DNA of 64,000 nucleotides from Inonotus obliquus (lineage: Eukaryota > Basidiomycota > Agaricomycetes > Hymenochaetales > Hymenochaetaceae). Shown piece by piece: positions 24,051 to 36,365 of this stretch; within the stretch, counting starts at the first letter, position 1; every line of letters starts with the position of its first letter. Made by a program: the position numbers and the translations under genes. A model generated the notes under the pieces. It was not told the DNA's origin and searched no databases. It worked only from the letters and a program-made list of their open reading frames with translations. Where the stretch lies: NCBI GenBank assembly GCA_032164295.1, contig JAJHTX010000004.1, forward strand, positions 2,170,001 through 2,234,000. The letters are read 5' to 3'.

Positions 24051-25224
24051 ATGCAACAAGAGGTGAGCACTAATTATCTCATCCCGGAGTCTTTTTAACT
24101 CAAGTGTGGCTTTCTCGCCTTCAAGCCTGCGCGCGTGTATCAGGGCTCTCCACCTTCAGCGATACACGGATGGATTAGGCGGATAGGCGGGCTCATCACC
24201 TTCAATCGGAGAAGAAAAATTGAAGGGAAGAACGAAATTAACGACGCTCGCGTGTATCGTCAATATACGCGAGATCTCACACGTTCTCAACGGGGTCAAA
24301 CAAGACATAGGAGTACGGATAGGGATAGGGAGAGATATGAAAGGGATAGAGCCTACCGAAATGAGAAGCCTCATCCGTTCTTGCATTACCCTCATCGTTG
24401 CCGCCCAACGTGAGTGCAAGCAAAATGCATGTGGACTAGAGATCCTAACATTTTGCAGATACCACGGCGCGCACCTCCGTCTCTGGGGATATCTAACGCG
24501 TCGAAGGGATCATCTATCACGGGGTATGTCAATGCATGAAGAGGCAGAACGCGAAAGGCAGCGCGAACGTCGTAGGCGACTTAGAAGGTTGGAGGCAGAG
24601 GGCTTAGCCATCCGACTCGGTGCAAAGGAAGTTCTACATGGAGACCGTACGTATCGCTCGCACGGCTCTTCGCGCCGTCACAGAAGTAGACGTCATGGGT
24701 CGAGATCACATAGGAATGGGTTTACGCCTATTATTACTACGACCGCGGATGTTGGGCAAGGGGTGGTACCTATGACTGCTGTTCCGGCCACTACGGTCCA
24801 GGCTATACCTGTTTCGCGTAGTATGAGTACGCGCAGACATAGGCATCAAAGTAGCCAAAGTACGACTGCTCCGCTCGTCGCAACAGGCAGTTCCCATGGA
24901 TATGGACACGGACATGGACGACATCGAAGCTACAGTCATGGTCGACATGGAAGTTACAGCGGGACTACCACTCCGGTCGTTCAAGTCGCTAACTCACAGT
25001 ATCCAACAGCTAATGTTGGGCCTATTTCGCGCGCAACAAGCTCGAGGCATCAGAGCTATGTTAATGGGCAATACGACCATCGAGTAATTCCTATTGTTCA
25101 ATCGTCAAGTAGGCACGGAAGTGCTCAATACGGAGACCCGGCTCTTTCAAGGGCCTCGAGTTCTAGGCACGGATATCATCGCGCCCATAGTAGAGCGCCC
25201 CAGGAAGTATACGTTCCGGCGTGA
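24051..25224 (+). CDS. Unknown Arg/His/Ser-rich basic protein
   Basis: Three proposed exons (24051-24062, 24126-24409, 24459-25224) give 353 aa of unrecognised function. The first exon codes only MQQE; it was chosen because exon 2 has no in-frame ATG of its own and the join is phase 0 with GTGAGC and TTCAAG. The middle is very basic (ERQRERRRRLRRLEAEGLAI). The C-terminal half is a disordered Ser/Arg/His/Gly region with repeated motifs such as SSRHGSAQYG, SSRHGYHRAHSR and HGYGHGHGRHRSYSHG. RNA binding or nuclear localisation would fit this composition, but this is inference. No domain or membrane segment is visible. If exon 1 is wrong, translation could begin at the internal methionine in exon 3 (24532). 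Confidence 0.6.
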
Positions 25225-25702
25225 ATGCGAAAACTGGAATTATGAATGAGATCTTACGACCTGATATGACTTACGATTCTTGCTTATTTCTCGCCCTCTT
25301 CCCCTTGATACTCCACTTCTTCAGGATCGATACTCCTCTCGTGGAATCCCCTTTTTATGTCGCTTGAGTCTTTTGTATCCGGTGTCCTTGCATCACGATG
25401 CTCCGGTCCCTGGGCTAGTGCATTCGGTGTATTACTAGGTACCTCGTGCTATTCGTAGCTGATATGTACTGATCAAATTTGTGGAACGAAATGGAAATGA
25501 ATTACAATGACATGCATAAGAATTTCCAAATGAAGTGCATCGACAAAACAAGAAAACATGAAGCAAAGTTGCCAAATGAAAGCTAAATCATCTGATTTAT
25601 GAATAATGAATGAAGAAATCAAACTTCCTGCCAAACGAAGATAGCAACCTGACCGTGAATAGATAGTGACACAATCAAGAAACGATAGAGCGAGACCGAT
25701 AG
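25225..25702. terminator. Convergent 3' region after the Arg/His-rich gene
   Basis: These 478 bp lie between two convergent stop codons. The sequence becomes A/T-rich from about 25480, as expected of 3' UTR and polyadenylation DNA. I see no gene here. Confidence 0.35.
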
Positions 25703-26904
25703 CTACGGCTTAATCTCCGTCACATTACGTTTCTTCCTCTTCCGACGTCTTCGTCTCTTCTTCGAGGGTGAAGACGGACTATTCGGACTTGGACTTTGCG
25801 CGGACAACGTGTCCTCGATATTGTCATCGGAGGCTGGTGGTCCATTAAGGTTAAGTAGTGGCATGGATAGCAGCAGGGATGTAGAAGATGCTGGGGGACG
25901 TGTGGGAGAATGAGGATTTGGTGATTTGGTGATACCTTGATATGAATTATGTTTTACATCAGTATTCGTGAGTTGTATGGGGGTAAGATTGGAAGGATGT
26001 ACCATTGAGTTTAGACTGAGGCTGGAACCTTGATAGAGATGTGGTGGTAGTGCTTTCTTCAGTTGTTGATCCATCATCCTCCATGTCGACGTCATCGTTC
26101 GCGACGTCTCCGTGTTTTCCGTCCAGTGTTTTTGACGTCCCAATCATTGGACGAGATTTATCGCCAGATTTGAAGCGCGTCGGGCTCATAAGGCCATTGG
26201 CTATTGCAGCGAATTTTGCTGAAGCAGGGATGGTCATATAAGGGGCATTATCTGCGTGGTGCGTTTTCCCATTGAGAGTGGTAGACGGACTTGTCACTTG
26301 AGTTCGGGGAGATGCTCCATTGGTGCGAGGTGAGTTTGACACGCCATTCGTAGTCGGTAGACCGTTGATAGCTGACCCTTCCGCCTTGTCCTTGCGCTTC
26401 GCTTTTTTCTTTGGTAGACTGAATGGATCTGGTCGCGAAATCTTCGCGCTCGAGCTCGATTCTCCCTTCCTACTTTCTTCTTCTTCTTCTTCCACGTCCC
26501 CGTTGGGTTTGTTCTCGCCGACGTCGTCTCGTTCGCGTTTTCTCTTCTTGTCATTTCCAACAAGTTTGCATTTTAATTTCGCTTCCTCCCGTGCATTTGG
26601 ACCGATTTGTTCAGGTATAGGATGTCCAACTCCTAGCCTTCACCAAACCAAAAGTAGTTGCATCCGTAAATGAAAATTTTCGCATATTAAATAGGAGTCA
26701 GAGTACATACCTAGGAGGACGTCTCAAATACTCCTGCAACTCCTTCTCCATTTCTTCAAAAGTCTTTTTGGGCCTGCTGGTAACATTATTCGTTGGCTTC
26801 ACCCAGGAGGACACCACAGCTTGTGTCTCTGCCATAGCCATATTGATTTCTGCCTGTAGGGCATCCAGGTCAAAGTCCATTGCTGCATCTTCATTTTGGG
26901 CCAT
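25703..26904 (-). CDS. Conserved fungal unknown, possibly DUF3245 type
   Basis: Three minus-strand exons (26904-26711, 26637-26003, 25935-25703) give 353 aa. The N-terminus has an acidic helix (DFDLDALQAEINMAMAETQA), then VVSSWVKP and EEMEKELQEYLRRPPRLGVG. This W-x-K-P plus R-P-P-R-L-G-(V/L)-G arrangement recalls the DUF3245 family of small fungal nuclear proteins; that link is from memory and tentative. A Lys/Arg/Glu-rich linker (NDKKRKRERDDVGE, LPKKKAKRKDKAEG), a long Ser/Thr/Asn-rich disordered part and a strongly basic tail (KKRRRRRKRKKR) follow. The basic clusters look like nuclear or nucleolar localisation signals. Its ATG is 213 bp from the divergent Gemin2 gene. The start and both introns preserve frame. 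Confidence 0.72.
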
Positions 26905-27117
26905 CGCTCCATGGATCGATTATGTATAAAGAAGAGAAGGGAGAAGGTGATGAGTTGTACCTGCGGGTCCATGGTTTTCAATTCTCCTGTCGCACGAACC
27001 TGAAGTGGGTGGTGGATAAGCAAGAAAGGAAACGTCGATCGTCGATCACCACACTGCTTAACTGGTGACGACCACCACCAATTTACCACCAGAACCAGAA
27101 ACATAGGCGCTCTCTCA

Positions 27118-28496
27118 ATGACTACGAAGAAGCGTCCTCGGCGGGCGACGCTGGATTCAGACTATGAAGACGATGCTTCGGTGGGAAGACAGATCCTGCC
27201 TGTGGCCAATCTACCTGGCGATTTCAATGGTGAACCTATGGACGGACTGCAGTACCTTTTCATGGTTCGGTGAGTCATTCTTAAGCATATGATATAGGAA
27301 TTACTGATAGCTTTGTAGGCGAGATTCAAAAAAGCTTCCTTTCTATACGCGTGTAGAGAATCCTTACGGGAGTGAACCTTCAAGACCTGAACCGAAACTG
27401 TCCCCAACTGCCCCAACTGCGAAGAAATCTCACACTGTACTACCATCCGAGGAATGGCGGACCGTCTTCATCAAGAGATTTAGAAACTTACGAACAGTAA
27501 GATTTCATACCTACGCAGTGATCTTCCGGAACTGACATTCTCCTTCACAGAACTGTCTTCAGCCGACGATTGGCGTCGATCTGCCCTTGCCCCATGACTC
27601 GGCTCGATCCAGACTCATGCCAGACAAGAAAGAGCGTGATAAATGGTGGGCATTTATCAACGGTCGTCCAGAATTTGAATGGAATCCTCCGAAGATTCCC
27701 AAGAGACCCAAAGGAAAGTCTGTACAACAGCACATTCATTCGGGGCCCGCTACAGATTATGTTAGTCAATATGAAGTACCCATGACTAACGATACCGAAG
27801 CGCGGGAAGTACTTGTTGTTAATGAGTTTGGCGAGGTAAGAGAGGAGCAATTGGCAGAGGATAGAAGTTTGGACGGGATGGAGGTTGGCGCTATCGAAGG
27901 TCCTGGCTTGCTTCCGACTCCGTTTGCGACGCCACAACCGGAGGAGCGCTACAAACGCATGACGGGGGGTTCACGACATCCCACACCTGCGTTGCTCAAG
28001 CCTTTGGATAGTGTACGTCTTCAGCATCACTTCTCGATGGTATTCTCGCTGATTCACTGGCCCACTTTATCCGCAGCGCTATTGTCTTCATCTCCTAATG
28101 TACTTTACATACTGGATAACCCAGCACCTCGAATATCTCGAGTCAGGACAAGCTTCTTCCTCACCCTTCTCGCACCTATCTCAAAATCACGCACGATGGA
28201 TGTTCGCACTACTCTCCCGAGTCGATGAGCGACTTACGAGTGACGAGTTGAGCACTTTGCGCGGTTTAGCTCGGGCATGCATCGCCTTTATCAAGGACCT
28301 CAACAAAAGTGCTAGTACATTGGATAACACGGCGAATTCTGATTTTACTGACCAAGTAGCTGGCACTTCGGGAGTGCGATGGGTTGGTGACCCAGGGGAT
28401 GCACCGCTGGATGAACGAGCATGCTGGATGATCGTGGCAATTATCACAGATTTTTGGGGGCAGAAGGATCTATGGATAGATGCGGGAGTGCTTTGA
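27118..28496 (+). CDS. GEMIN2: Gemin2 / SIP1 (SMN complex, snRNP assembly)
   Basis: Four exons (27118-27269, 27319-27496, 27551-28012, 28077-28496) encode 403 aa. The conserved N-terminal motif GEPMDGLQYLFMVRRDSKKL and the helical C-terminus (RYCLHLLMYFTYWITQHLEY, HARWMFALLSRVDERLTSDE, CWMIVAIITDFWGQKDLW) match the SIP1/Gemin2 family; yeast Brr1 is a diverged member. Gemin2 clamps the Sm-protein pentamer and helps SMN load it onto snRNA. A functional SMN-type assembly pathway fits the very intron-rich genes in this window. The first residues (MTTKKRPRRATLDSDYEDD) are basic then acidic and probably disordered. A Pro/Glu-rich loop of ~100 residues (about 27690-28010) separates the conserved halves and is longer than in animals. 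Confidence 0.9.
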
Positions 28497-29177
28497 ACGG
28501 ATCTTAATGTCATCTCTGTAGGATGTTTTGTTTCAAGCTGACAGAATAGATCTGTACTGACGCGTGTCTGGACATTTGTTCGTCGAACATATAGTTTCCA
28601 GCATATATACTCCAAGTATGTCTGCCTAGACATTATCAAGCGGAGCGTCGCGCTAAAAGGCATGGTAGATATGCACCCGAAACAGTCTTTTGGACTGATT
28701 GGACTGATTGAGACGAATAAGCGGACGTAAGCGGTTCAAACTAAAACACTTCGGTCTCCAATGACACACCACGAGCGTTTCCACTTACTCAACGATTCCC
28801 CATCTGCAAGGCTTGATGCCATATGCTCGGAATCATCGTTTCGAAGACTTCAGATCACGAAGGACGGTCGAAGTATATTTGAGTCGTCACCCGAAGAGTC
28901 CGGAGCGAGAAAGATGACCTGGCGTACAGTCGGTCGCCGCTGGAATTCCGCTCTCGGATAGTGTATCCCATAATTTCGATGAAGTAATACGGCAATGCAA
29001 GATAATGAAGGTCCCGCCTATGGAACCTTCTCTCCTTAGTCCTCTTTGTCCCACTACCTGGATGCCTTTCAAAGAGCTTGCATTACGAGTACCATAAAAT
29101 ACACATTGAGTTATTGACTATAATACATTGCCTAGATTATTTATACAAAAGCATATACCGTATCTCCCTTTAGAACT
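28497..29177. other. Intergenic 3' region, Gemin2 / GNAT gene
   Basis: These 681 bp lie between convergent genes. There is a short direct repeat (GGACTGATT twice near 28693-28712) and an A/T-rich stretch before the GNAT stop. No coding signal was found. Confidence 0.4.
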
Positions 29178-30223
29178 TCACTTATCCCCAAATATTCGAA
29201 CCATAAGCGGTACAGGTATAGGTTCACCCTCCCACGTCGGATCATCATCACCAATAACAATCTCCGCGATAGTGAAAAATCCATGTTCGTTATAGAATTC
29301 TGTGTTAGCTGCAGCGTTGCTAGAGATGAGGTACGTTGATCTTCCTTCGGCATCCGCGAGATTTGTGATAGCGTCCAGAAGAGTTCCGCCGTACCCGCGT
29401 CGTTGGAATTCTGGTGATGTCGCAAGAGCGTTTACGCAACGCATTGTTCGCCAATGTGCACCAAGGATTTCTTCAGCGAATTTATCGAGTTTTTTGTTTA
29501 CTTCGTCCATCCTCTACGGTGTTCGTGTTAGTTGCGTTGGGATATGAAGGTCGAATATGTCGAGGAAGAAAAGGGTGCGTACCCTGCGTTGCGTTGGAGA
29601 CTTCCCAACAATGTTAAGCATCCGACCAATCAATCGATAAATTTCATCTCGATTGCGTTCCATTGCAGTCTTTCTCGACGCTTCCGGAGCCGGTATGCTA
29701 TGAATACCATGAGAACACAGATCGTTTGGAGATAACTGCTTCCGTCACTACTTACGCGCAAACTACGGCCCGACCACGATTAACTGTAAGACCCCACTTT
29801 CTTCGGGTCCACTGCGCAACACCAAGAGCTATTTGAAGACGCTCTATCTTTCTGAATAAACGAGGATTTCGTGCGTCCTAGAATCACGATATGCGTAAGG
29901 AATGGAATGATATTGACAAGGATAATGGAATAGACGAACAGGAGTCTCGCGTATGTATTTTGCTAGTGGATCATGTTCTATTCCTGAAAGCAATGTTCGG
30001 GAAGCTTGGCGGATGTCTCCTGAACCGAACGTCAGCTTCAGGACCTCAGACAAAACAACGAAACCAACACACGTCTTCGCAGATATTTGACCTCGACCTT
30101 CTCGTTAATAAGATGGTCTGAGGAAGGGTCTTCTCCGAGCGCGAGGTATCTCATGAGATACTTCTCATCAATTTCAAGCGTTTTCATGTCGCTAGAGTAG
30201 ACGACATTGGAGGGGCAAGTCAT
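29178..30223 (-). CDS. GNAT-family N-acetyltransferase
   Basis: Five minus-strand exons (30223-30098, 30044-29940, 29877-29756, 29697-29583, 29513-29178) give 267 aa. The fold is that of fungal GCN5-related N-acetyltransferases of unknown substrate. Exon 2 has DIRQASRTLLSGIEHDPLAK and YIRETP; exon 3 has LQIALGVAQWTRRKWGLTVN; exon 5 has the acetyl-CoA pyrophosphate loop in SPEFQRRGYGGTLLDAITNL, then STYLISSNAAANTEFYNEHG and a final beta strand (VPLMVRIFG). These proteins transfer acetyl from acetyl-CoA to amines or N-termini; the acceptor cannot be predicted. No signal peptide is visible, so it is likely cytosolic. The first exon (EIDEKYLMRYLALGEDPSSD) is less typical of the family, and the first intron (53 bp) is the least certain join. 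Confidence 0.85.
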
Positions 30224-30904
30224 TGTCGTCCAAAGGCGCTTCGGAGATGAAAAAAATAAAGGCTCTCGGAATGGTTTGACGACAAAGAATCGGGCAAGTT
30301 AGCTCCTCCACAGAGCCTTGATGGAGAGAGACCCGGGAATAGGAGACCAACCCGCATGGTGACACATCCCTTATAATATCACCGGGTTAGTGGATCAACT
30401 GCGCAGTGCTCACCTAGTTCCCATGAGTCCACGCGCAAGACTTACTGCGGTTCATCCATAAAAGGCAAATTTATGTCACATGTACCTTACTTCTTTCGAT
30501 TCTTTTGATGCGACCACTCGATTCGCATTTATTGACTCCGGTCTGACCGCAGTGCGCAGCGCAAGTAAGCGTTTTCTATTTTCCACATCATGCGAAGCGA
30601 GAAGGTGTTTGATGATACTCATTCCCAAGCATGCTTTTTCTTGGGATTACGCGTCGCCGGCTGGCTGTCCGATGCGTAGTGGATTGTAAGCAGCATTATA
30701 CTATTTATGGTGTGTTCCTATTATGGGTATGGGTACAGTACAATATAGCAGGCGAAAGCACAAAGACGGACCGACGGTCATACACAAGAAAAGTGTGAAT
30801 ACACAAGTAGCGGGAATAAATCGAGGAACACTCTCGGTTATAAGCAATTGAATAATGATAGAAATAGCATGAATTCAAACCAAGAATAACGCCAGATCGA
30901 TGAA
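30224..30904. other. Intergenic region between GNAT gene and WDR24
   Basis: These 681 bp hold the GNAT promoter and the WDR24 3' end. An A-run (30249-30256) lies just upstream of the GNAT start. No gene or RNA could be supported. Confidence 0.35.
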
Positions 30905-33900
30905 TTACGCAGTCAGCAGTTTTTCACTCGCAGTCCAACAGTAATGACCGCAGCCCGCAGCGCAGGGATGTCCTGACACTCTGATAGTCGGTTGATCGGG
31001 AAGAGAGCCGTCACCTCCTAGACTCGGTGAGCTCGCGCTTCCCCCTTCTGAAGCAGGACCAGCACGGACACGTTGATCACGGTTATCTTGTGAATGGGAA
31101 AAGAGCTCAACCATAGGACGTTGGACGTAAAATCGATGATAGCAGTCACGATGGCCACCGTGCGAGCATACCGCACATACGAATAGAGTTGAACGGACCG
31201 GTAAATGGCTGAAACGCGGTCATTAGGAATGCCTTATTTCTGACAAATGAGAAGAAGCATGATAAACACCCACCAGATAGTACAGATGATAGTAGGTTTC
31301 CGACATTCGAAGCATTGGCTGAAGCCGCTCCATGATCGATCGGCACCGTCTTTCCGCCCCATGGCATGCTGAAGCAATGGCTTACGACATGATGTACAAG
31401 TGGAATGGAGTGTCGTTTGGACTTGTGTTGATTGTCGAACCTCGGCTAATGGTGCATATTTCCGAACATATGCCAAAACTTCGTGCATTCGGAATCGGGA
31501 GAGGATGCCTGAATGTATGTCGATAAGAGCTCTAACCGACAAACAAGTACAAGAAACAAACCAAGATATGCGTCAATGAATTGTAAGGCCCTCCATGGTG
31601 GGATCTCCAACTCCGATGGCGCTATGCAGGATAGCATAGCACAGAGCTGAACATCACCCTATGATCATTCATAAGTATTGCGATAGTTGATTTTACAAAA
31701 ACACACTGACATGTTCCGCAAGACTCTCTACAATCTGTCTCAATGCACTCCACGCCGCCTGTCGATAGAGGTCTTCAGAGTCCCTGATACCTATGTGATT
31801 CCATTCAAGAAAGCGCATCTCTTGTTCGTCCACGAGAAATTCATTTCCGGCGTTCGAAGGTGGTTGTTTACTGGACGCGGAAACTCTCTGACTATGACTG
31901 TGTTTGCTCTTGTGTGATGGTGCTAGCGAAGTCGTCTCTGCAAAAGCTTCAAACTCAGATGGTCCTGGCTGGTCATGGGGTAACAATTTATCTCCGCCAG
32001 CGACAACTGTCATTACACTACTTTGGGAGTCTGTCCTCGGTAATTCTTGGTGAGCCTGAAACTTCGGTTTCACGCTCGCAATTGTGGAGTTGCGTCTCGA
32101 GTTGCGGCTTCTCGATGTACGCCCCAAAGAATTCGAACGCGCGGCCGTCGTCGAAGCAACTGAATTATCGGACTCGGAAGACGGGGTAGGGGAGACAGAG
32201 TCTTCATTCTCATCCTCAGCCCATTCGTCGTCATCCTGCAGCCCACGGCCCGAGACGATGCGATGTGAGGCCCATGAGGGCAGACTAAGCGACGAGCCCA
32301 TGCTTTCCGTACTTGCTTTGGGCTTCATGGCATCAGAAGGATGTTCGATAGATAGCGTCACTTCTTCATCAGATGAATCCTCGTCCAATGTGCCTTCACC
32401 GACCTGTCTTGCTACGCGTTTTCTGCTAGTAGATAGACGATCGATACTCATTCTTGAAGAAGAGCTGCGCCGGAGTGACAACTTCCGCGGTCGATTTGTC
32501 GTGCTAACACTCATGCTCATACTCCTAATCTTGCTCTGTTCATCCTGCATTGCCGCTTGTTTTCCATTTCCAGGACTAGCCACTTCCTGTGTGAGTACTG
32601 GTGAGGCCGGAGAGCGAGCGGAAGGTGTTAATGCCCTGGGAACGGGCGTAAGTGCCCCAGACCGTTTCGTTGAAATTTTGCGTATTTGGCTTGGAGGATC
32701 CGAAGACGACGATCGCGTCCCTTCGGTTTTGTGCGGCGACCTTCTAACCGTGGGCACAGCTGCAGGAGCGGAAGTGGAGTGTGGGAGACCAGGAACTGAA
32801 CCTCTGCGAGACAGTGGAGGAGTTGGCGGTTTCGGTACCACGAAGTCTGTGAGCAAAGATCTCAACAAGAGCCAGACACGTCCGGCTTCGTGACTCCCTG
32901 CTTCAAACGCGGTCTTGCGTTCCACATTAGCTTGGAGGATCTACGCGGAAAGGAGATACCGTGCTCACCTCAGCGTTTAATTCGCACAAAGTCTGTCGAT
33001 CTGCGCCATCCATTTTGTAGCCTCTAGCAAGAAAAGTGAATGTAGCCCAGTCCTCCGACTCATTCGTATCGAACATGGTCCCGACTGTTTGAGATACTGG
33101 AGTATATAATTTAGCGCCTAATCTTTTCTGTGAGCTAGATTTTCCCGCTGAGTCGATCTCTGAGCCTCGATCTCTAGAAGATGATTATTCAAATGGATTA
33201 ATATAGGAATCATCGGTAAAGGGAAGGATATCATACACGTCATCGTATGGCACCTCCCATTGCTTCACAGTATCGGATGCGAATGTTAGAGCACCGGTGG
33301 GTCCCCACGTCAAAGCGGCGCGAGGAACAGAGTCGAGTGGCTTGTCGCAGTAGCGCAGGTCCATCTGCGAAAACGCGCCGGAAGGGTGCTGTACCCATAA
33401 AGCATGCGAATCCGCAAAAGTCATATCTGAGCAAGGAATATATATATGAATGACATAAGCGAACGATGCTCCGAGTTATTGTATTTTGATCTTCACCTGA
33501 TACACCGCCTTCAGAGTTGCTTCCTCCGACGGTCCATTTTGCGATCCATGGTCGCCGCACATCCCAGATTTCAATCAAATCTCCGGATCTTTGGGTCCCA
33601 CCTCCGTCCGCTATTACTTCGGCTCCTTCGGCACCACTTTGGGCGATGTCTGCTCTCGTACTGGCAACGGGGCTGTTCTGCTTGAACGTGATGCCATCAC
33701 TTAATTCGCTGGGCACATTTACGGAAGAGGAAGGCACAGGCTTTGTCGTAAGATTATATGCGGATTCATTGTAGGAAGCAATAGCAAGTTCGGTTTCGTA
33801 ACCCGGACGCCACATCACCCGACGCACAGGGTAAGAAGCATGCAATACATATGCAGGTTTTCGGGATGAATGAGGTTGAGGTTCTTTGAAGTCCCAAATC

Positions 33901-35125
33901 TGGAAACAAAGGAAACCAGTGCCGTAAATATGGTTGTTCAGTACTCGCATAATGATAGGGGTTACTCTACCTTAACAGTCCGGTCTAGTCCGGCACTAGC
34001 CAGCCAACCGCCATTCGCGCCTGTCTCGTTCCAGTCGAGGGTCAGAACAGCCCCCGTGTGAGCAAGAGGAACTCTTTCAACAAGGCCCTTTTGCCCCATT
34101 CTCAAGTCCCAACTGGAATATTAGATGACTTCGGGTTGAGCTCTTCAGTTTTAAGAACAAATACTTGAACCTCACCAACACATTGCACCGCTTTCGAGTC
34201 CAGTGAAGGCGTGCAAGGGCTCCAGAATAGAAGGCGAAAATATGACAGTGCGGATTGGAAAGTTGTGGTGGATTTGAATGAATTCTCTCGACAAATTTCT
34301 CAAATCCTTGATCGGATGTCAGTTGGCAACTTAGATAAGGTATGATAATCACGCACCCAAACTCGCAGAAAACCGTCGGACGAGCAAGTGCTGCAGTAAT
34401 GGGGCATAACTCTTGAATACGATAGCTTGTTTATTGAACGAGAGTGCGCTTTCTTCTTTGACTCTGCAAAGAAGCTCGGACCTCCAGCATACTTGATTTC
34501 AGCCAATGAAAACATACCATACTTCAGTGATCCAGACTTGTGCAAATCCCACAACAGGATTTCACCGTTTCTCGCGCTCGTCAAGATTTTCGTGTCATAT
34601 GCTTCATATCATGATTCAGCAAAACCACGCCAAATACATTCCACATAGTCGATGTGTGAGTTACCTTTGTGGCACCAAGCGACATCGGTCATTGCGCTGT
34701 CGACTTTAAGACCATTGGCGGACCAGAAATTCCTTGAAGCGTCGATCCGGAAACCTCCCCTTCCGATTGCATACTTGTGTTCTGATGCAGGCTTCTCCGA
34801 CCCGTCTGATACACGAAGTATCCTGAGAGCTGTATGATTCATTCACAATCAGCAGCTTCCTTGCTTGATAATCACTTTATTTACAGTCTTTTCCCGCAAC
34901 TACACATCTTTCGCCGTCCGGACTCCTGGAAACGGCTGAACCTCCGGCCGAACTTGCGTTAAACAACGTGACGGACCGCGAAGGTCCTTGATAACCGTGT
35001 GTCCGAGAGTCCGAAAACGATTGGCGCTGGTTAGTGGACTGGTTCAGCGATTGCAGTCCCAGCAGCTGAAGGGACGGTTTTGGCCCGGGAGTGGACATCG
35101 GGGTTGAGAAAGGATTGTGCAGCAT
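30905..35125 (-). CDS. WDR24: WDR24 / Rtc1 (Sea2), GATOR2-SEACAT subunit
   Basis: Thirteen minus-strand exons (35125-34885, 34829-34665, 34601-34518, 34463-34357, 34306-34176, 34112-33971, 33899-33497, 33426-33237, 33173-32969, 32913-31711, 31658-31562, 31508-31274, 31208-30905) give 1168 aa. A WD40 beta-propeller fills the N-terminal third (KILTSARNGEILLWDLHKSG, CSSDGFLRVWDLRN, LASAGLDRTVKIWDF, GDLIEIWDVRRPWIAKW). It is followed by an alpha-solenoid (CELNAETAFEAG, GRVWLLLRSLL) and a C-terminal RING (CTSCRKPLL, CHLPVRSTLFVCAVCSHGGH, HPCAAGCGHYC). WDR24 is a GATOR2/SEACAT scaffold that promotes TORC1 signalling at the vacuole by opposing GATOR1. Exon 10 carries ~340 residues of Ser/Arg-rich disorder inside the solenoid. 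The 5' splice of exon 10 was set at 32913 because it restores the conserved NAE helix with a 55-bp intron. Confidence 0.94.
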
Positions 35126-36365
35126 CTCTGTTGCGGACGCAAACTCGCGGAGATTCTCGACGGACCCGGATCAATGCCGTCCAGTCAGTTCCGTACGTTG
35201 AGGAATGATCTGGCGGGAGCCATTCCTCGAGTTAGAAAAAGTTGCTCGTCATGATCAATGATGCTGCTGTAAAGCCAAAGGACGGAATCGATTCGTTACA
35301 TTGAACAAGACGAAGGGCGTCATGTGACTTATGGTCCCAAGTGGCATGCCGTCTGCGTCCATCTCATCGATACTTCCGTGTCCTCTGCAATCTATTGTTG
35401 GCCACTTCTACAGTATATGTCCTCTGTGGTGGCTAGTATTCGGTATCATGCTGGCGACGACCCTTGCATCTCAGTTGCAAAAAGTTGCAGGTCAATGTGA
35501 TGTGAACGTTTTATTGTTCACAACTACCAACTTCACAAGCATCTCATCACCATCCGCAAGTGTACTCATATGAGATATGAGGTGTCCGGTGCATGATTGC
35601 ATCTTGTTGGCAGGACGTGATGGTTTCAGTTGCCTTGTAGGAAGCCATTATCATTTTTACACTCATCTCACTTTGGGTCTTCCGCGTCACTGCTGCGGCT
35701 ATAAATCAGCTCTGCAGCCCACAGAACAAAGAGCTGGCATAGAAGCGAGATAGGGGAGCGGTGGATAATCACGATGGTTGCATTGCCTGTGCATAGCATC
35801 TTCCAAAGGCGTCTGAGGTGCGATTATGGGGAAAAAAGTATCCTTTTGCGAAGGCACGTCGATTCCTGTCCACTATCCGGCTTGATTTGTGTTGAGCCCG
35901 TATCTTACCATCAGCTAAATCATGCTTCACAGTCGTTATACGGATAGTTGTCGCGTGATGGACTCTGAAAGTGCCGTTGAGTCGCCTCCGGAGTTTTCTC
36001 ATAACTCACGCCATCTCCACAAGCGCATGGTTGTCGCTTCTCGATTTGTTTTCGTCACGCGGAAGGAAAATTGAGTGTGGTTATTCTGACGGTGGCCATG
36101 GACGGATTCCGGCGGAATCAAACACGCGATAAAAACAGAATGCGTCGCTAAAGGTTTGTTGTGCACTGCTCTGTCGTATGGTGAGTTGCCATCGACCTTG
36201 TGAATCATGTTCGTCACCGCATGCGGTTTCATTATTTTCAGCTTCTGGCATCTTCTTCCAGTAACTCATGGCAACAGAACATACCTATAAGAGCCCTCTC
36301 GCTTTGGCCTCGTTGGACATCATCTCCTCCATCTCTCAACCTCTTTCTATCCTTCACTGCGCAGG
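35126..36365. promoter_or_regulatory. Divergent intergenic region, WDR24 / secreted protease
   Basis: This 1.24-kb spacer is bounded by two divergent starts. A TATA-like ACCTATAAGAG lies at 36283-36293, about 75 bp before the protease ATG, and is followed by a pyrimidine-rich leader. Short open frames here are not convincing as genes. Confidence 0.5.

Noticed and set aside
32084..32893. A 269-codon open frame on the plus strand opposite WDR24 exon 10
   Set aside because: It is an antisense shadow of Ser/Arg-rich coding sequence, has no splice context or known domain, and the minus strand has a fully consistent 13-exon gene.
32914..32968. A 28-bp WDR24 intron ending at the GTAG near 32941
   Set aside because: It would be below the usual size limit; the acceptor at 32914 gives a 55-bp intron and restores the conserved NAETA helix.
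14776..35125. Functional link between the Rtc3-like gene and Rtc1/WDR24 because both are named restriction-of-telomere-capping
   Set aside because: The names come from one yeast genetic screen; the proteins act in RNA metabolism and TORC1 signalling and are 15 kb and several genes apart.
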